Shown here one piece after another: positions 27,015-35,226 of a DNA stretch of 64,000 nucleotides. Each line of letters opens with the position of its first letter. Position 1 is the first letter of the stretch. The DNA is taken from assembly GCF_017876755.1 (NCBI RefSeq), contig NZ_JAGIOO010000001.1:7301786-7365785 (forward strand), given 5' to 3'. A model generated the notes under the pieces. It was not told where the DNA came from. It did no database searches and saw only the letters and a list, made by a program, of their open reading frames with translations. This DNA is from Crossiella equi. Lineage in GTDB: Bacteria; Actinomycetota; Actinomycetes; Mycobacteriales; Pseudonocardiaceae. The translations under genes and the position numbers were made by a program.

Positions 27015-28244
27015 TCAGGCCACCACCCACCGCTCCGCCACCGGGTGGCCCAGGAAGTTCGGCATCGCGAACTCGTACCCGTACGAGCCCGCCATGGGGA
27101 ACACCACCAGGTCCCCGGCGCGCACCCGTGACACGTGGAAGTCCCGCGCCAGCGTGTCCTCCGGCGTGCACAGCTCGCCCACCACGGTCACCGGCACGTC
27201 CACCGCCTCCGGGCGCGGGCAGTCCCAGGGCCAGGTGTCCACCGGCAGCACCGCGAACGGGTGCCTGATGTCCCAGGAGGTCGGCAGCTGGAAGTGGTTG
27301 ATGCCGCCGCGCAGCACCGCGAACCACGTGCCGTAGGCGTGTTTGACGTCCACGACCTCGGCCGCGTACCAGCCCGCGTCGGTCACGCACCACCGGCCCG
27401 GCTCGAACACCACCCGCACGCCGGGTGGCGGGCTCCACTCGCCCAGGCACCTTGAGAACTCCACAGTGTCGAACTCCGGCCCGCCCTCGAAGGGCACCCC
27501 CAGGCCACCGCCCACGCCGACCACGCGCAGGTCGACCCCGTGCCCGTGGGCGGTGGCCACTGCCCACTCCAGGCACCAGCGCACGTAGGCGGCGTGCGCG
27601 CGGGCGTCCATGTTCTGGCACACCGCGTGCACGTGGAAGCCCACCAGGTCCAGGTTCGGCAGGTCCAGGGCCAGCCGCACCACCGAGGGCACGTCCTCCT
27701 CCGGCACCCCGAACACGGAGGCCGTGCCGCCCATGGTCAGCGAGCCGGTCACCTCCACCCACTTCGGGTTCACCCGCACCGTCACCGGAACCCGGCGGCC
27801 CAGCGCTCCCGCGGCCGCGGACAGCCGCGCCAGCTCCAGGGGGCTCTCCGCGTTCACCACGCCGACCTCGTTGCGCAGCAAGGCTTCCAGGGTCGGCACG
27901 GTCTTGCCCGGGCCCGAGGACACCAGCAGGGCTGAGGGGGCCACCGAACGCGCCAGGTCGGCCTCGCTGACCGAGGACACCTCGAAACCGTCCAGGTGCG
28001 GGGCCATCGCCGCCAGCAACGGGCGGAAGGTGTTGGCCTTGACCGCGTAGCAGACCGCCGCCCAGTCCGGCAGTGCCGCGCGCAGCTCCCGCACGCGCGC
28101 GGCCGCCACCGCCGGGTCGTAGAGGTAGCCGCTCACCGGGTGGTGCGGATCCCCGGCCCGGGCGAGCAGATCGGCGCGGACATGCGGTGGGACGGCCGTC
28201 GTGTCGAGCGCGGGACGGCCTTCGGCGGAGGGGGGCAGGTCCAC
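27015..28244 (-). CDS. PLP-dependent decarboxylase, alanine-racemase fold (SbnH/LysA-like)
   Basis: A 409-residue fold type III decarboxylase. The PLP lysine is in YAVKAN (residue 69), followed by the Gly loop VGVGGGLGVPF and GELCTPEDTLARD with the active-site Cys across the dimer. It resembles diaminopimelate/ornithine decarboxylases and the staphyloferrin enzyme SbnH, which removes CO2 from a citryl-diamino acid intermediate. A GTG start with TAGGAGG 6 nt upstream. It is the last gene of the NIS operon, 11 nt after the first synthetase. It is a second, structurally unrelated decarboxylase in one siderophore locus. Confidence 0.9.
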   Translation of the reverse strand: MDLPPSAEGRPALDTTAVPPHVRADLLARAGDPHHPVSGYLYDPAVAAARVRELRAALPDWAAVCYAVKANTFRPLLAAMAPHLDGFEVSSVSEADLARSVAPSALLVSSGPGKTVPTLEALLRNEVGVVNAESPLELARLSAAAGALGRRVPVTVRVNPKWVEVTGSLTMGGTASVFGVPEEDVPSVVRLALDLPNLDLVGFHVHAVCQNMDARAHAAYVRWCLEWAVATAHGHGVDLRVVGVGGGLGVPFEGGPEFDTVEFSRCLGEWSPPPGVRVVFEPGRWCVTDAGWYAAEVVDVKHAYGTWFAVLRGGINHFQLPTSWDIRHPFAVLPVDTWPWDCPRPEAVDVPVTVVGELCTPEDTLARDFHVSRVRAGDLVVFPMAGSYGYEFAMPNFLGHPVAERWVVA

Positions 28245-28254
28245 GGGCGGCCTC

Positions 28255-29970
28255 CTAGACGGCCAGCGGGTTGGGCACCGTGCGGTGGATGACGTCGAAG
28301 TTCTCGTCCTTCTCCGCGCGGTCGTGGAAACCGGCGCCGGTCAGCTGCTCGCGGTTCAGGCTCACCCGGTCGAAGACCGGCGCGGTGAGGCCGTACTCCT
28401 CGTGCTGTGCGGCCAGCCCGGGGAACTCCGCGCGGTAGGCCAGCAGTTCTTCCCGCACCAGGGCCCAGAACTCCGCCTCGGCCACCCCGAGGTGCTGTTC
28501 CAGCACCGGGGTGAGGAAGCGGAAGTGGCCGGTGAACATGGCGGACAGGATCGAGTGCGCGAGCTGGTCCGGCCTCCAGCGCAGCAGCACGGCCTTGGCC
28601 GGTTCGGCGAGGTCGGCGTAGCCCGGCAGCTCGTCCTGGCGCAGCTTCACGTCCTCGCAGAAGTCCTTGAGCATGATGCGGCGCGGCAGCTCGTCCGGGC
28701 CGGACACCAGCAGGGTGTTCTCGCCGTGCGGGCAGAAGGCGATGCCGTTGCCGTGCAAGGCGTGCAGCAGGCCTGGGAGCACCGCGTGCAGGAACGCGCG
28801 CAGCCAGGTCCCGGCGTCGGCGGGGGAACGGTCGACCAGCTCGGCGACCAGGGCCCGCCCGTCCGAGCCGGTGAGCAGCAGGCTGGCCAGCGACCGAGCG
28901 CGCTCCCCCTCGGCGAGGTAGCCCGTGGCGGGCTCGCGCCAGATCGCGCCCAGCAGCTCGTGGTAGCGGTACGGGGCGTCCGGCACCTCGGCGAACCCGG
29001 GGTGCCGCACCGCGACCGAGGCGACCTCGCCGAGCAGGTCCACCCGCCCGGCCAGGTACGGGTCGCGGGCGGGCAGCCCGTGCAGCCAGCGCGTCACCTC
29101 GGGGGCCCGCGCGGCGGACTCGGCGGGCAGCCCGCGCCACACCAGGGTGTTGCGGATCAGCAGGGCCAGCTTCACGTTGCGGCGGTGCGGGTGGTCCACG
29201 TTGACCAGCGTGCGCACCGAGGCCAGTGCCCGGTAGCGGTCCGGGGCCTCGCCCAGCTCCACGATCCGGCCCTCGGCCAGCTCCCGGGCGAACAGCGGGC
29301 GCACCGCGTTCTCCAGGTGGAACGGGTGCACGGGCAGCCACACGAAGTCCCCGGGCCGGTCCAGCCGGGCGGTGAACCGTTGGCGTGTCGCGGGATCCAG
29401 CTCCTCGGCCAGCAGGGTGTCCGCGTCCAGCCCGGGCAACCCGGCGTAGCCCGCCAGGTCCCGGTGCACGGCCAGCCAGGGCAGGCGGAAGGTCTGCCGG
29501 TGCTCGGGGGCGTAGCGGCGCACGTCCGCGGCGGAGAAGCCCAGGCGGCCCTTGTTGAGCAGGATGCAGGGGTGCCCGTTCTGGTGGGACTCCAGCTCGG
29601 CGTAGGGCAGCTCGGCCAGCCCGGCCGCGGTGGGGGAGATGGCCAGCAGGTGCGCGTCCGCGGCCCAGGTGGCGGTGAGGTCGCGCAGGGCCTCCACCAT
29701 CGTCGGGCCGTCCAGTTTCAGCACCGCCCGGGCATCGGTGAACCAGCGCAGCGGGTCGTCCGCCCGGCCCTCGGGCAGGCGGCGCACCGAGTCCGGGTCC
29801 ACCCGCCACGCCCCGAACGCGCCCCGGGTGGCGGTGAAGGTGTAGGCGGCCTCGCCGAGCTCCAGGCGGTAGCCGTCCCCGTCCTGGACGGGAACCAGCA
29901 GCTCCTCGTAGCAGAACTCGGCGATCGCCTTGGCCACCAAGGCCTTCCCGGCCTTGTGCCAGGCGGTCAC
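28255..29970 (-). CDS. NIS siderophore synthetase, IucA/IucC family
   Basis: A 571-residue ATP-dependent synthetase joining citrate (or a citryl amide) to an amine or hydroxylamine. It has the ATP region HPCILLNKGRLGFSAADVRRYAPEH near 180, the palm-domain WLPVHPFHLEN, and the C-terminal FhuF-like acidic region NPxAL-type end (RIMLKDFCEDVKLRQDE, LPGYADLAEPAKAVLLRW). GTG start at 29970 shares GTGA with the stop of the second synthetase, with GGAGGG upstream. The long frame on this strand beyond 29970 is the shadow of the neighbour. Likely the RhbC/RhbF-type partner, order of action unknown. Confidence 0.92.
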   Translation of the reverse strand: MTAWHKAGKALVAKAIAEFCYEELLVPVQDGDGYRLELGEAAYTFTATRGAFGAWRVDPDSVRRLPEGRADDPLRWFTDARAVLKLDGPTMVEALRDLTATWAADAHLLAISPTAAGLAELPYAELESHQNGHPCILLNKGRLGFSAADVRRYAPEHRQTFRLPWLAVHRDLAGYAGLPGLDADTLLAEELDPATRQRFTARLDRPGDFVWLPVHPFHLENAVRPLFARELAEGRIVELGEAPDRYRALASVRTLVNVDHPHRRNVKLALLIRNTLVWRGLPAESAARAPEVTRWLHGLPARDPYLAGRVDLLGEVASVAVRHPGFAEVPDAPYRYHELLGAIWREPATGYLAEGERARSLASLLLTGSDGRALVAELVDRSPADAGTWLRAFLHAVLPGLLHALHGNGIAFCPHGENTLLVSGPDELPRRIMLKDFCEDVKLRQDELPGYADLAEPAKAVLLRWRPDQLAHSILSAMFTGHFRFLTPVLEQHLGVAEAEFWALVREELLAYRAEFPGLAAQHEEYGLTAPVFDRVSLNREQLTGAGFHDRAEKDENFDVIHRTVPNPLAV

Positions 29971-31718
29971 CCCAGCCCTCCAGGCAGCACGGCCAGGGGG
30001 TTTGGTGCCTGCACGTACACCGACTGCGCCGACAGCGGGCCGACCAGCTCGTCCATGCCGTGGGCCTGGGTGAGCAGGTTGCCCTTGCAGGGCAGGGAGG
30101 GCGAGTCCAGCAGCAGCGCGGCCAGCAGCAGGTCCTCGCCGTGCTCGGCGTAGAGGCGGCCCAGGGTGCGGCGCGCGGTGCTCAGCAGGTCGCGTTCGTC
30201 GGCCAGGCCCTGCGAGCCCATCGCGCCGACCAGGCCCAGCACGTTGTTGATGCCCACGTAGTAGCCGAGGCGTTCGTCGATCAGCTCGTCCGGGCAGTAG
30301 GTGCCCAGGTCCTTGCCGACGTCCGGCAGCCACTCGTACAGCCGATGGCTGCGGGTCTGCGAGTAGTAGTAGCCCTGGTTGTCGCGGTAGCGGCCACCGG
30401 TGGGCCAGCCCTGCTCGTCCAGCACCAGCAACGTGTTCTGCTGGTGCGCCTCCAGGCCCAGGCCGTAGCTGGCGTACAGCCACAGCACCGGCACGACCAG
30501 GGACTCCAGGTAGCGGTCGAACCACTCGCCCGCGATCTCCGCGACCGGGCGGCCGGTGCGTTCGGCCAGGCCGTGCACCAGGGTCGCCAGGTGGGAGCGG
30601 CCGTCGGGCCGCTCCGGGCGCTCGGCGACGATGCCCGCCACCACGCCCACCCGGTCGCCGTCGCGGAACGGGTTGTCCCGCACCACGACCTCCAGCCCGC
30701 TCTCCCCGGTCTGCCCGGGGATGTTGACCGCCTGCCAGGCCGGGTCGCGCACGATGTCGAAGCCCGGGTGCGCCTTGGCGATCGCCTCGTCCAGCCCGGC
30801 CGCGAGCAGGCGGTGCACCTGCAGGCCCCTGGCCAGTTCCGGGCGCAGGTTCTCCCGCTTGGAGTTGGTGATGCGGATGCCCAGTGAGAGCTTCAGCATC
30901 ACCGGGCTGTCGTGCCGGAACAGCGTGCGCACCGAGGAGGTGGGGCTCCAGGCCGGGCCGACCGGGCCCAGGTCGTGCAGCAGGCCCGCCTCCAGCAGGG
31001 CGCGGATGCCCGGGCGGCTGACGATCTCCCTTGCCTGCCAGGGATGTGCGGGCACCGCGACGGTGCCCGGCGGCAGGCGCAGGTCCGGGCCCGCGAGCTC
31101 GGCGAACAGCTCGTGCGCGGTCCTCCCCAGCGCCGAGTCCTGCTCGACCACCGACGGGTCGGCGGCGAAGTAGTGCAGCGGGAAGCTGCCGCGCAGCTCG
31201 GGGGAGTAGGCGGCGGCCTCGGTCTCGCTCAGGCCCTCGCGGCTCTTCGGGGTCGGGTGCAGCGGGTGGCCGAGCACGGCGGCCTGTTCGGCCCGCAGGA
31301 ACGGGTTCGGCTCGGCCTCCTCGGCCATGGTGGCGCGCACGGCCAGGTGGCGGGCGGTGCGCTGCCGGGAGTCCACGACCCGGGCCAGGAACGAGGTGGT
31401 GTCGACCAGCGTCTCGCTGCTGCCCACGCGGCGGGCGGCGGCCTCGAAGGCCAGCAGCGCGGCCAGGGTGGTGGCGTCCAGGGACGCGCCGGTGCCCAGG
31501 CGGGGGCGCCCGAAGCGGTGCCAGCCCACCGCGGAGAAGTACTCCAGCGGCACGGTCACCGTCACACCGCTGCTGGGCAGCACCAGCACCAGCTCGCCAC
31601 CGGGCGGTTGCTCGTGGGGTTGGTCGGTGGGGAACTCGCGCAGCCAGCACCGCAGCAGGTTGTGCACCGCCGCCCGGTCCGCCAGCAGTTCCGCGGCCAC
31701 CAGTTCCGACTCAGCCAT
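29967..31718 (-). CDS. NIS siderophore synthetase, IucA/IucC family (second)
   Basis: A 583-residue paralogue. It has GHPLHPTPKSREGLSETEAA near 145 (ATP-binding H-P-x-H-P-x-x-K motif), VPAHPWQAREI, SSVRTLFRHDSPVMLKLSLGIRITNSKREN, and the C-terminal QQNTLLVLDEQGWPTGGRYRDNQG with the acidic catalytic residues. It presumably forms one of the two citrate amide bonds. Being distinct in sequence from its neighbour, it probably acts on the free citrate or on the half-product. Stop overlaps the next start by 4 nt; 29 nt separate it from the acetyltransferase upstream. Confidence 0.93.
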   Translation of the reverse strand: MAESELVAAELLADRAAVHNLLRCWLREFPTDQPHEQPPGGELVLVLPSSGVTVTVPLEYFSAVGWHRFGRPRLGTGASLDATTLAALLAFEAAARRVGSSETLVDTTSFLARVVDSRQRTARHLAVRATMAEEAEPNPFLRAEQAAVLGHPLHPTPKSREGLSETEAAAYSPELRGSFPLHYFAADPSVVEQDSALGRTAHELFAELAGPDLRLPPGTVAVPAHPWQAREIVSRPGIRALLEAGLLHDLGPVGPAWSPTSSVRTLFRHDSPVMLKLSLGIRITNSKRENLRPELARGLQVHRLLAAGLDEAIAKAHPGFDIVRDPAWQAVNIPGQTGESGLEVVVRDNPFRDGDRVGVVAGIVAERPERPDGRSHLATLVHGLAERTGRPVAEIAGEWFDRYLESLVVPVLWLYASYGLGLEAHQQNTLLVLDEQGWPTGGRYRDNQGYYYSQTRSHRLYEWLPDVGKDLGTYCPDELIDERLGYYVGINNVLGLVGAMGSQGLADERDLLSTARRTLGRLYAEHGEDLLLAALLLDSPSLPCKGNLLTQAHGMDELVGPLSAQSVYVQAPNPLAVLPGGLG

Positions 31719-31747
31719 CCGCGCCTCCGATCACTCAGGTTCGGAGC

Positions 31748-32320
31748 CTAATCCGTCCCCGGGGTCTCGCGGATCATGAAAGCGGCACGTTTCACCGGCA
31801 GATCGAGCTCGCCGTGCCGGACGTACCCAGCCCGCTCGAACACCCGGATGGAGGCCAGGTTGCGCACATCGGGTTCGGCCACCACCCGGTGCACCCGCTC
31901 GTCCTGGGCCAGCTGCCAGTCGGTGACCGTGCGCAGCAGCGGCGTGCCCAGGCCCCGGCCGCGGGCTGAGGACGGGCCGAGCAGCAGGTGCAGGCCGACA
32001 TCGCCGGGCCGGGCGGGGTAGTGGCGGGCCAGGCCCTCGCCGACGGGGTCGTAGAGCTCCCAGTAGCTCATCGGCTCGCCGTCGAGCAGGCCCAGGCAGG
32101 GAGAGCACCAGCCGTTCTCACACTGCTCGCGCAGGTACCCGGCCAGCCAGGGCTTCGGCTTGGCCATCTCCCAGAACTCGGCGACGGCCGGGTCGTGCAT
32201 CCAGGTGTGCAGCAGGTCCAGGTCGGCGACCGGGTCCAGCCGGCGTAGCGAGAAGCGTCCGCAGGGCAGCTCCCGGGCCAGACCACCCGGCTGGGACGGT
32301 CCACCCGGTTGCAGGAGCAC
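31748..32320 (-). CDS. Siderophore acyltransferase (IucB/RhbD-like GNAT)
   Basis: A ~190-residue GNAT of the siderophore Acetyltransf_8 group. It has HTWMHDPAVAEFWEMAKP, a YLREQC stretch, EPMSYWELYDPVGEGLARHY, and the acetyl-CoA loop SARGRGLGTPLL. Enzymes of this group acetylate the N-hydroxyl amine (hydroxylysine or hydroxydiaminopropane). It starts (GTG) 2 nt after the stop of the upstream small membrane gene, so that gene may be part of the operon. The start has no strong ribosome site and relies on coupling. Confidence 0.88.
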   Translation of the reverse strand: MLLQPGGPSQPGGLARELPCGRFSLRRLDPVADLDLLHTWMHDPAVAEFWEMAKPKPWLAGYLREQCENGWCSPCLGLLDGEPMSYWELYDPVGEGLARHYPARPGDVGLHLLLGPSSARGRGLGTPLLRTVTDWQLAQDERVHRVVAEPDVRNLASIRVFERAGYVRHGELDLPVKRAAFMIRETPGTD

Positions 32321-32322
32321 GG

Positions 32323-32736
32323 TTACTTGTCGTCTTCCTTCTTGTCCGGCTGCTCGCCCTGACCGGAGTTGTTCTGGCCGGGGTTGTTCCGCCGCGCGGC
32401 CCGGCGCTGCTCCTCCACGCGCTCGCGCAGGCTGCGCAGGAAGGCCTCGTCGTCGTCCGGGTTCTGCGCCACGTGGCGCCCCGGCCGGTCGTACTCCGGG
32501 TACCGCTTGGTCACGCTCGGGTGCGCGCCCTGGGCGCCCGGCTCGGCGAACAGCGAACGCGGGCGGCCGAGCACGAGCCACACGAGGGAGCCCACCGTGG
32601 GCAGGATGATCACGATGAGCAGCCACAGCATCTTGGGCAGGTGGTTGGTCTCACCCTCCGGCGTGCGGATCACGTCGATGATGCAGAAGACCCACAGGGC
32701 CAGCACCAACAGCCCGAACACGCCTACGAACGGCAT
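32323..32736 (-). CDS. PLDc_N-type small membrane protein
   Basis: A 137-residue protein with two membrane segments (about 3-22 and 38-58: MLWLLIVIILPTVGSLVWLV) followed by a polar, highly charged tail with coiled-coil-like SLRERVEEQRRAARR and a low-complexity Asn/Gln/Lys end. The core DVIRTPEGETNHLPKMLW...LGRPR is typical of actinobacterial PLDc_N (phospholipase D nuclease N-terminal) proteins; no catalytic domain follows. The stop is 2 nt before the siderophore acyltransferase start, and the upstream hairpin (32788-32827) closes the bkd operon. Whether it functions in siderophore export or membrane biology is unknown. Confidence 0.85.
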   Translation of the reverse strand: MPFVGVFGLLVLALWVFCIIDVIRTPEGETNHLPKMLWLLIVIILPTVGSLVWLVLGRPRSLFAEPGAQGAHPSVTKRYPEYDRPGRHVAQNPDDDEAFLRSLRERVEEQRRAARRNNPGQNNSGQGEQPDKKEDDK

Positions 32737-32787
32737 CCGCCCGTCCTTCCCCTGGAACCCCGGATGGAGCAGGGGCCAGTATCGCAC

Positions 32788-32827
32788 GACCGGGTGTGGT
32801 GGATCTCCCGATCCACCACACCCGGTC
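32788..32827 (-). terminator. Perfect 18-bp hairpin after bkd operon
   Basis: Arms 32788-32805 and 32810-32827 are perfectly complementary with loop TCCC. It starts 11 nt beyond the E2 stop (minus direction) and 50 nt before the next start, so it separates the bkd operon from the siderophore operon. Confidence 0.85.
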
Positions 32828-32837
32828 ACGCGGGGCG

Positions 32838-34205
32838 TCAGCTGAAGGCGATCAGGTTGCGGGTGTCGGACAGGATCGCCGCCAGGTCGGCCAGGAACCG
32901 CGAACCCTGCTCCCCGTCGACCAGGCGGTGGTCGAAGGACAGCGAGAACGTGGTGACCTGGCGGATCGCCAGCTCGTCGTTGTGCACCCACGGCTGCTTG
33001 CGGATCGCGCCCAGGCACAGGATCGCCGCCTCGCCCGGGTTGATGATCGGGGTGCCGGTGTCCACGCCGAAGACGCCGACGTTGGTGATCGTGATCGTGC
33101 CGCCGGTCATGTCGGCGGGCGGGGTCTTGCCCTCCTTGGCGGTCACGGTCAGCTCGCCCAGCGCGGAGGCCAGCTCCACCAGGCTCAGCCGGTCCGCGTC
33201 CTTGATGTTGGGCACGACCAGCCCGCGCGGGGTGGCCGCCGCGATGCCCAGGTTGACGTAGCGGGGCAGCACGATCTCCTGGTTCGCCTCGTCCCAGCGC
33301 GAGTTGAGCGTCGGGTTGCGGCGCAGCGCCAGCAGCAGCGCCTTGGCGATCAGGGCCAGCGGGGTGAGCTTGACCCCGGCGAAGGCCTTGCTCTCCTTCA
33401 GCTCGGCCAGCAGCTCCATGGTCGGCGTGACGTCGACGGTGATGAACTCGGTGACGTGCGGCGCGGTGAACGCGCTGCTGACCATGGCCTCCGCGGTGAG
33501 CTTGCGGACGCCCTTGATCGGGATCCGCTCCTCGCGGGTGGTGTCGTAGGCCGGGGCGGCCGCCGCCGGTGCGGGGGCGGTCGCGGCAGCCGGGGTGGCG
33601 CTGGTGGCGGCCAGCAGGTCCTGGCGGGTGATGGTGCCCTGCGGGCCGGTGCCGATCACCGTGCGCAGGTCGATGTCCAGGTCCTTGGCCAGCTTGCGCA
33701 CCGGCGGCTTGGCCGCCGGACGACCGGTGGCCACCGCGGCGGCCGGTGCCGCGGCGGGCGCCGGGCTGGCCGGGACCGGCGCGGGGGAGGCCGGTGCCGC
33801 CGTAGTCGGGGCCCCGGTGCGGGCCGGTGCGTCCTTGCGCGGGCGGCGGCGGTTGCTCGTGGTGGTCTTGGCGCCGTAGCCGACCAGCACGCTCTCCCGC
33901 TCCGGAACCGGCTCGGCCGCCGGTGCGGGGGCCTCGGCCGGGGCCGGGGCGCTGCCCTCGCCACCGCAGTCGACGGTGATGAAGGGCGCGCCGACCTCGA
34001 TGGTGGTGCCCGGCTCGTGGTGCAGGGTGACCACGGTGCCCGAGTACGGCGAGGGCATCTCCACGGCGGCCTTGGCGGTCTCCACCTCGGCGATGATCTG
34101 GTTCAGCGCGACGGTGTCACCCGGCCGCACGTGCCAGGTGATCAGCTCGGCCTCCGTGAGGCCCTCCCCGAGGTCGGGGAGGTTGAACTGCTTGAGGTCG
34201 GCCAC
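32838..34205 (-). CDS. Branched-chain 2-oxoacid dehydrogenase E2 (dihydrolipoyl acyltransferase)
   Basis: A 455-residue E2 with one lipoyl domain (1-75, lipoyl lysine K45 in ETAKAAVEM), an Ala/Pro linker, a peripheral subunit-binding domain (KLAKDLDIDLRTVIGTGPQG, about 180-215) and a C-terminal catalytic domain with HRLVDG (His 426, Asp 430). A single lipoyl domain and linkage to heterodimeric E1 genes fit branched-chain 2-oxoacid dehydrogenase better than pyruvate dehydrogenase. It moves the acyl group to CoA. The gap to E1-beta is 30 nt. No E3 (lpd) is encoded in the window. Confidence 0.92.
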   Translation of the reverse strand: MADLKQFNLPDLGEGLTEAELITWHVRPGDTVALNQIIAEVETAKAAVEMPSPYSGTVVTLHHEPGTTIEVGAPFITVDCGGEGSAPAPAEAPAPAAEPVPERESVLVGYGAKTTTSNRRRPRKDAPARTGAPTTAAPASPAPVPASPAPAAAPAAAVATGRPAAKPPVRKLAKDLDIDLRTVIGTGPQGTITRQDLLAATSATPAAATAPAPAAAAPAYDTTREERIPIKGVRKLTAEAMVSSAFTAPHVTEFITVDVTPTMELLAELKESKAFAGVKLTPLALIAKALLLALRRNPTLNSRWDEANQEIVLPRYVNLGIAAATPRGLVVPNIKDADRLSLVELASALGELTVTAKEGKTPPADMTGGTITITNVGVFGVDTGTPIINPGEAAILCLGAIRKQPWVHNDELAIRQVTTFSLSFDHRLVDGEQGSRFLADLAAILSDTRNLIAFS

Positions 34206-34235
34206 TTCACTGCTCCGGAGCTCTGGGGTGGGCGG

Positions 34236-35225
34236 TCAGTACGCGAGCGCGCGGTCGGCGGCGTGCAGCAGGCGGTCGAGGTCGGGCAGGTGGTGCTCCT
34301 CGAGCTTGCTCGCCGGGTAGGGCAGGTGGAAGCCGCCGACGCGCAGCACCGGGGCCTCCAGGTGGTAGAAGCAGCGCTCGGTGATGCGCGCCGCGATCTC
34401 CGCGCCGAGGCCGAGGAACACCGAGGCCTCGTGCGTCACGACCAGGCGGCCGGTGCGCATGACCGACTGCTCGACGGTGTCGAAGTCCAGGGGGGACAGG
34501 GTGCGCAGGTCGATCACCTCGATCGAGGTGCCCTCCGCGGCCGCGGCCTCGGCGGCGGCCAGCGCGGTGCCCACCACCGGGCCGTAGGCGGCGATGGTGA
34601 GGTCGGTGCCGCTGCGCGCGATGCGAGCCCGGTGCAGCGGGTCGCGGTCGGCGACCGAGCGGCCCAGGTCGACCTCGCCCTTGTGCTGGTAGAGGCGCTT
34701 GGGCTCGAAGAAGACCACCGGGTCGTCGCTGGCGATGGCCTGCTGGAGCATGCCGTAGGCGTCGTCGGAGTCCGAGCAGGTCACCACGCGCAGACCGGCG
34801 GTGTGCGCGAAGTAGGCCTCGGGGGACTCCGAGTGGTGCTCCACCGCGCCGATGCCGCCGCCGAACGGGATGCGGATGGTCAGCGGCATCTTGACCGTGC
34901 CCTGGGAGCGGTAGTGCAGCTTCGCCACCTGGGACACGATCTGGTCGAAGGCCGGGTAGACGAACCCGTCGAACTGGATCTCGCACACCGGGCGGTAGCC
35001 GCGGAAGGCCATGCCGATCGCGGTGCCGATGATGCCGGACTCGGCCAGCGGGGTGTCCATCACCCGCTCGTCGCCGAAGTCCTTCTGCAGGCCGTCCGTG
35101 ACGCGGAAGACACCGCCGAGCTTGCCGATGTCCTCGCCCATCAGCACGACCTTGGGGTCGTTCTCCAACGCCTTGCGCAGACCCGCGTTGATGGCCTTCG
35201 CCATGGACAGCTTCGTCGTGGCCAT
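34236..35225 (-). CDS. 2-oxoacid dehydrogenase E1 beta subunit
   Basis: A 329-residue transketolase-like E1-beta. It has MGEDIGKLGGVFRVTDGLQ near 29, TPLAESGIIGTAIGMAFRG, FDQIVSQVAKLHYRSQG, and GGGIGAVEHHSESPEAYFAHT. The latter motifs are those of BkdA2/PdhB-type. With E1-alpha it decarboxylates 3-methyl-2-oxobutanoate, 4-methyl-2-oxopentanoate and 3-methyl-2-oxopentanoate, if branched-chain specific. The stop of E1-alpha is 1 nt upstream of its ATG, so the two subunits are made together. Confidence 0.92.
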   Translation of the reverse strand: MATTKLSMAKAINAGLRKALENDPKVVLMGEDIGKLGGVFRVTDGLQKDFGDERVMDTPLAESGIIGTAIGMAFRGYRPVCEIQFDGFVYPAFDQIVSQVAKLHYRSQGTVKMPLTIRIPFGGGIGAVEHHSESPEAYFAHTAGLRVVTCSDSDDAYGMLQQAIASDDPVVFFEPKRLYQHKGEVDLGRSVADRDPLHRARIARSGTDLTIAAYGPVVGTALAAAEAAAAEGTSIEVIDLRTLSPLDFDTVEQSVMRTGRLVVTHEASVFLGLGAEIAARITERCFYHLEAPVLRVGGFHLPYPASKLEEHHLPDLDRLLHAADRALAY

Positions 35226-35226
35226 G

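Noticed and set aside
28255-31650. Single 1131-codon minus frame suggesting fused NIS synthetases
   Set aside because: Only the part from 29970 down reads as an IucA/IucC protein; upstream it is the out-of-frame shadow of the second synthetase, which has its own intact frame with a GTGA overlap.
31735-31753. IdeR/DmdR iron box before the second NIS synthetase
   Set aside because: TCAGG-N7-CCTAA has arms like an iron box but the spacing is 2 bp shorter than the 19-bp consensus, and it overlaps the end of the upstream gene. No convincing iron box was found at 19119-19443 either.
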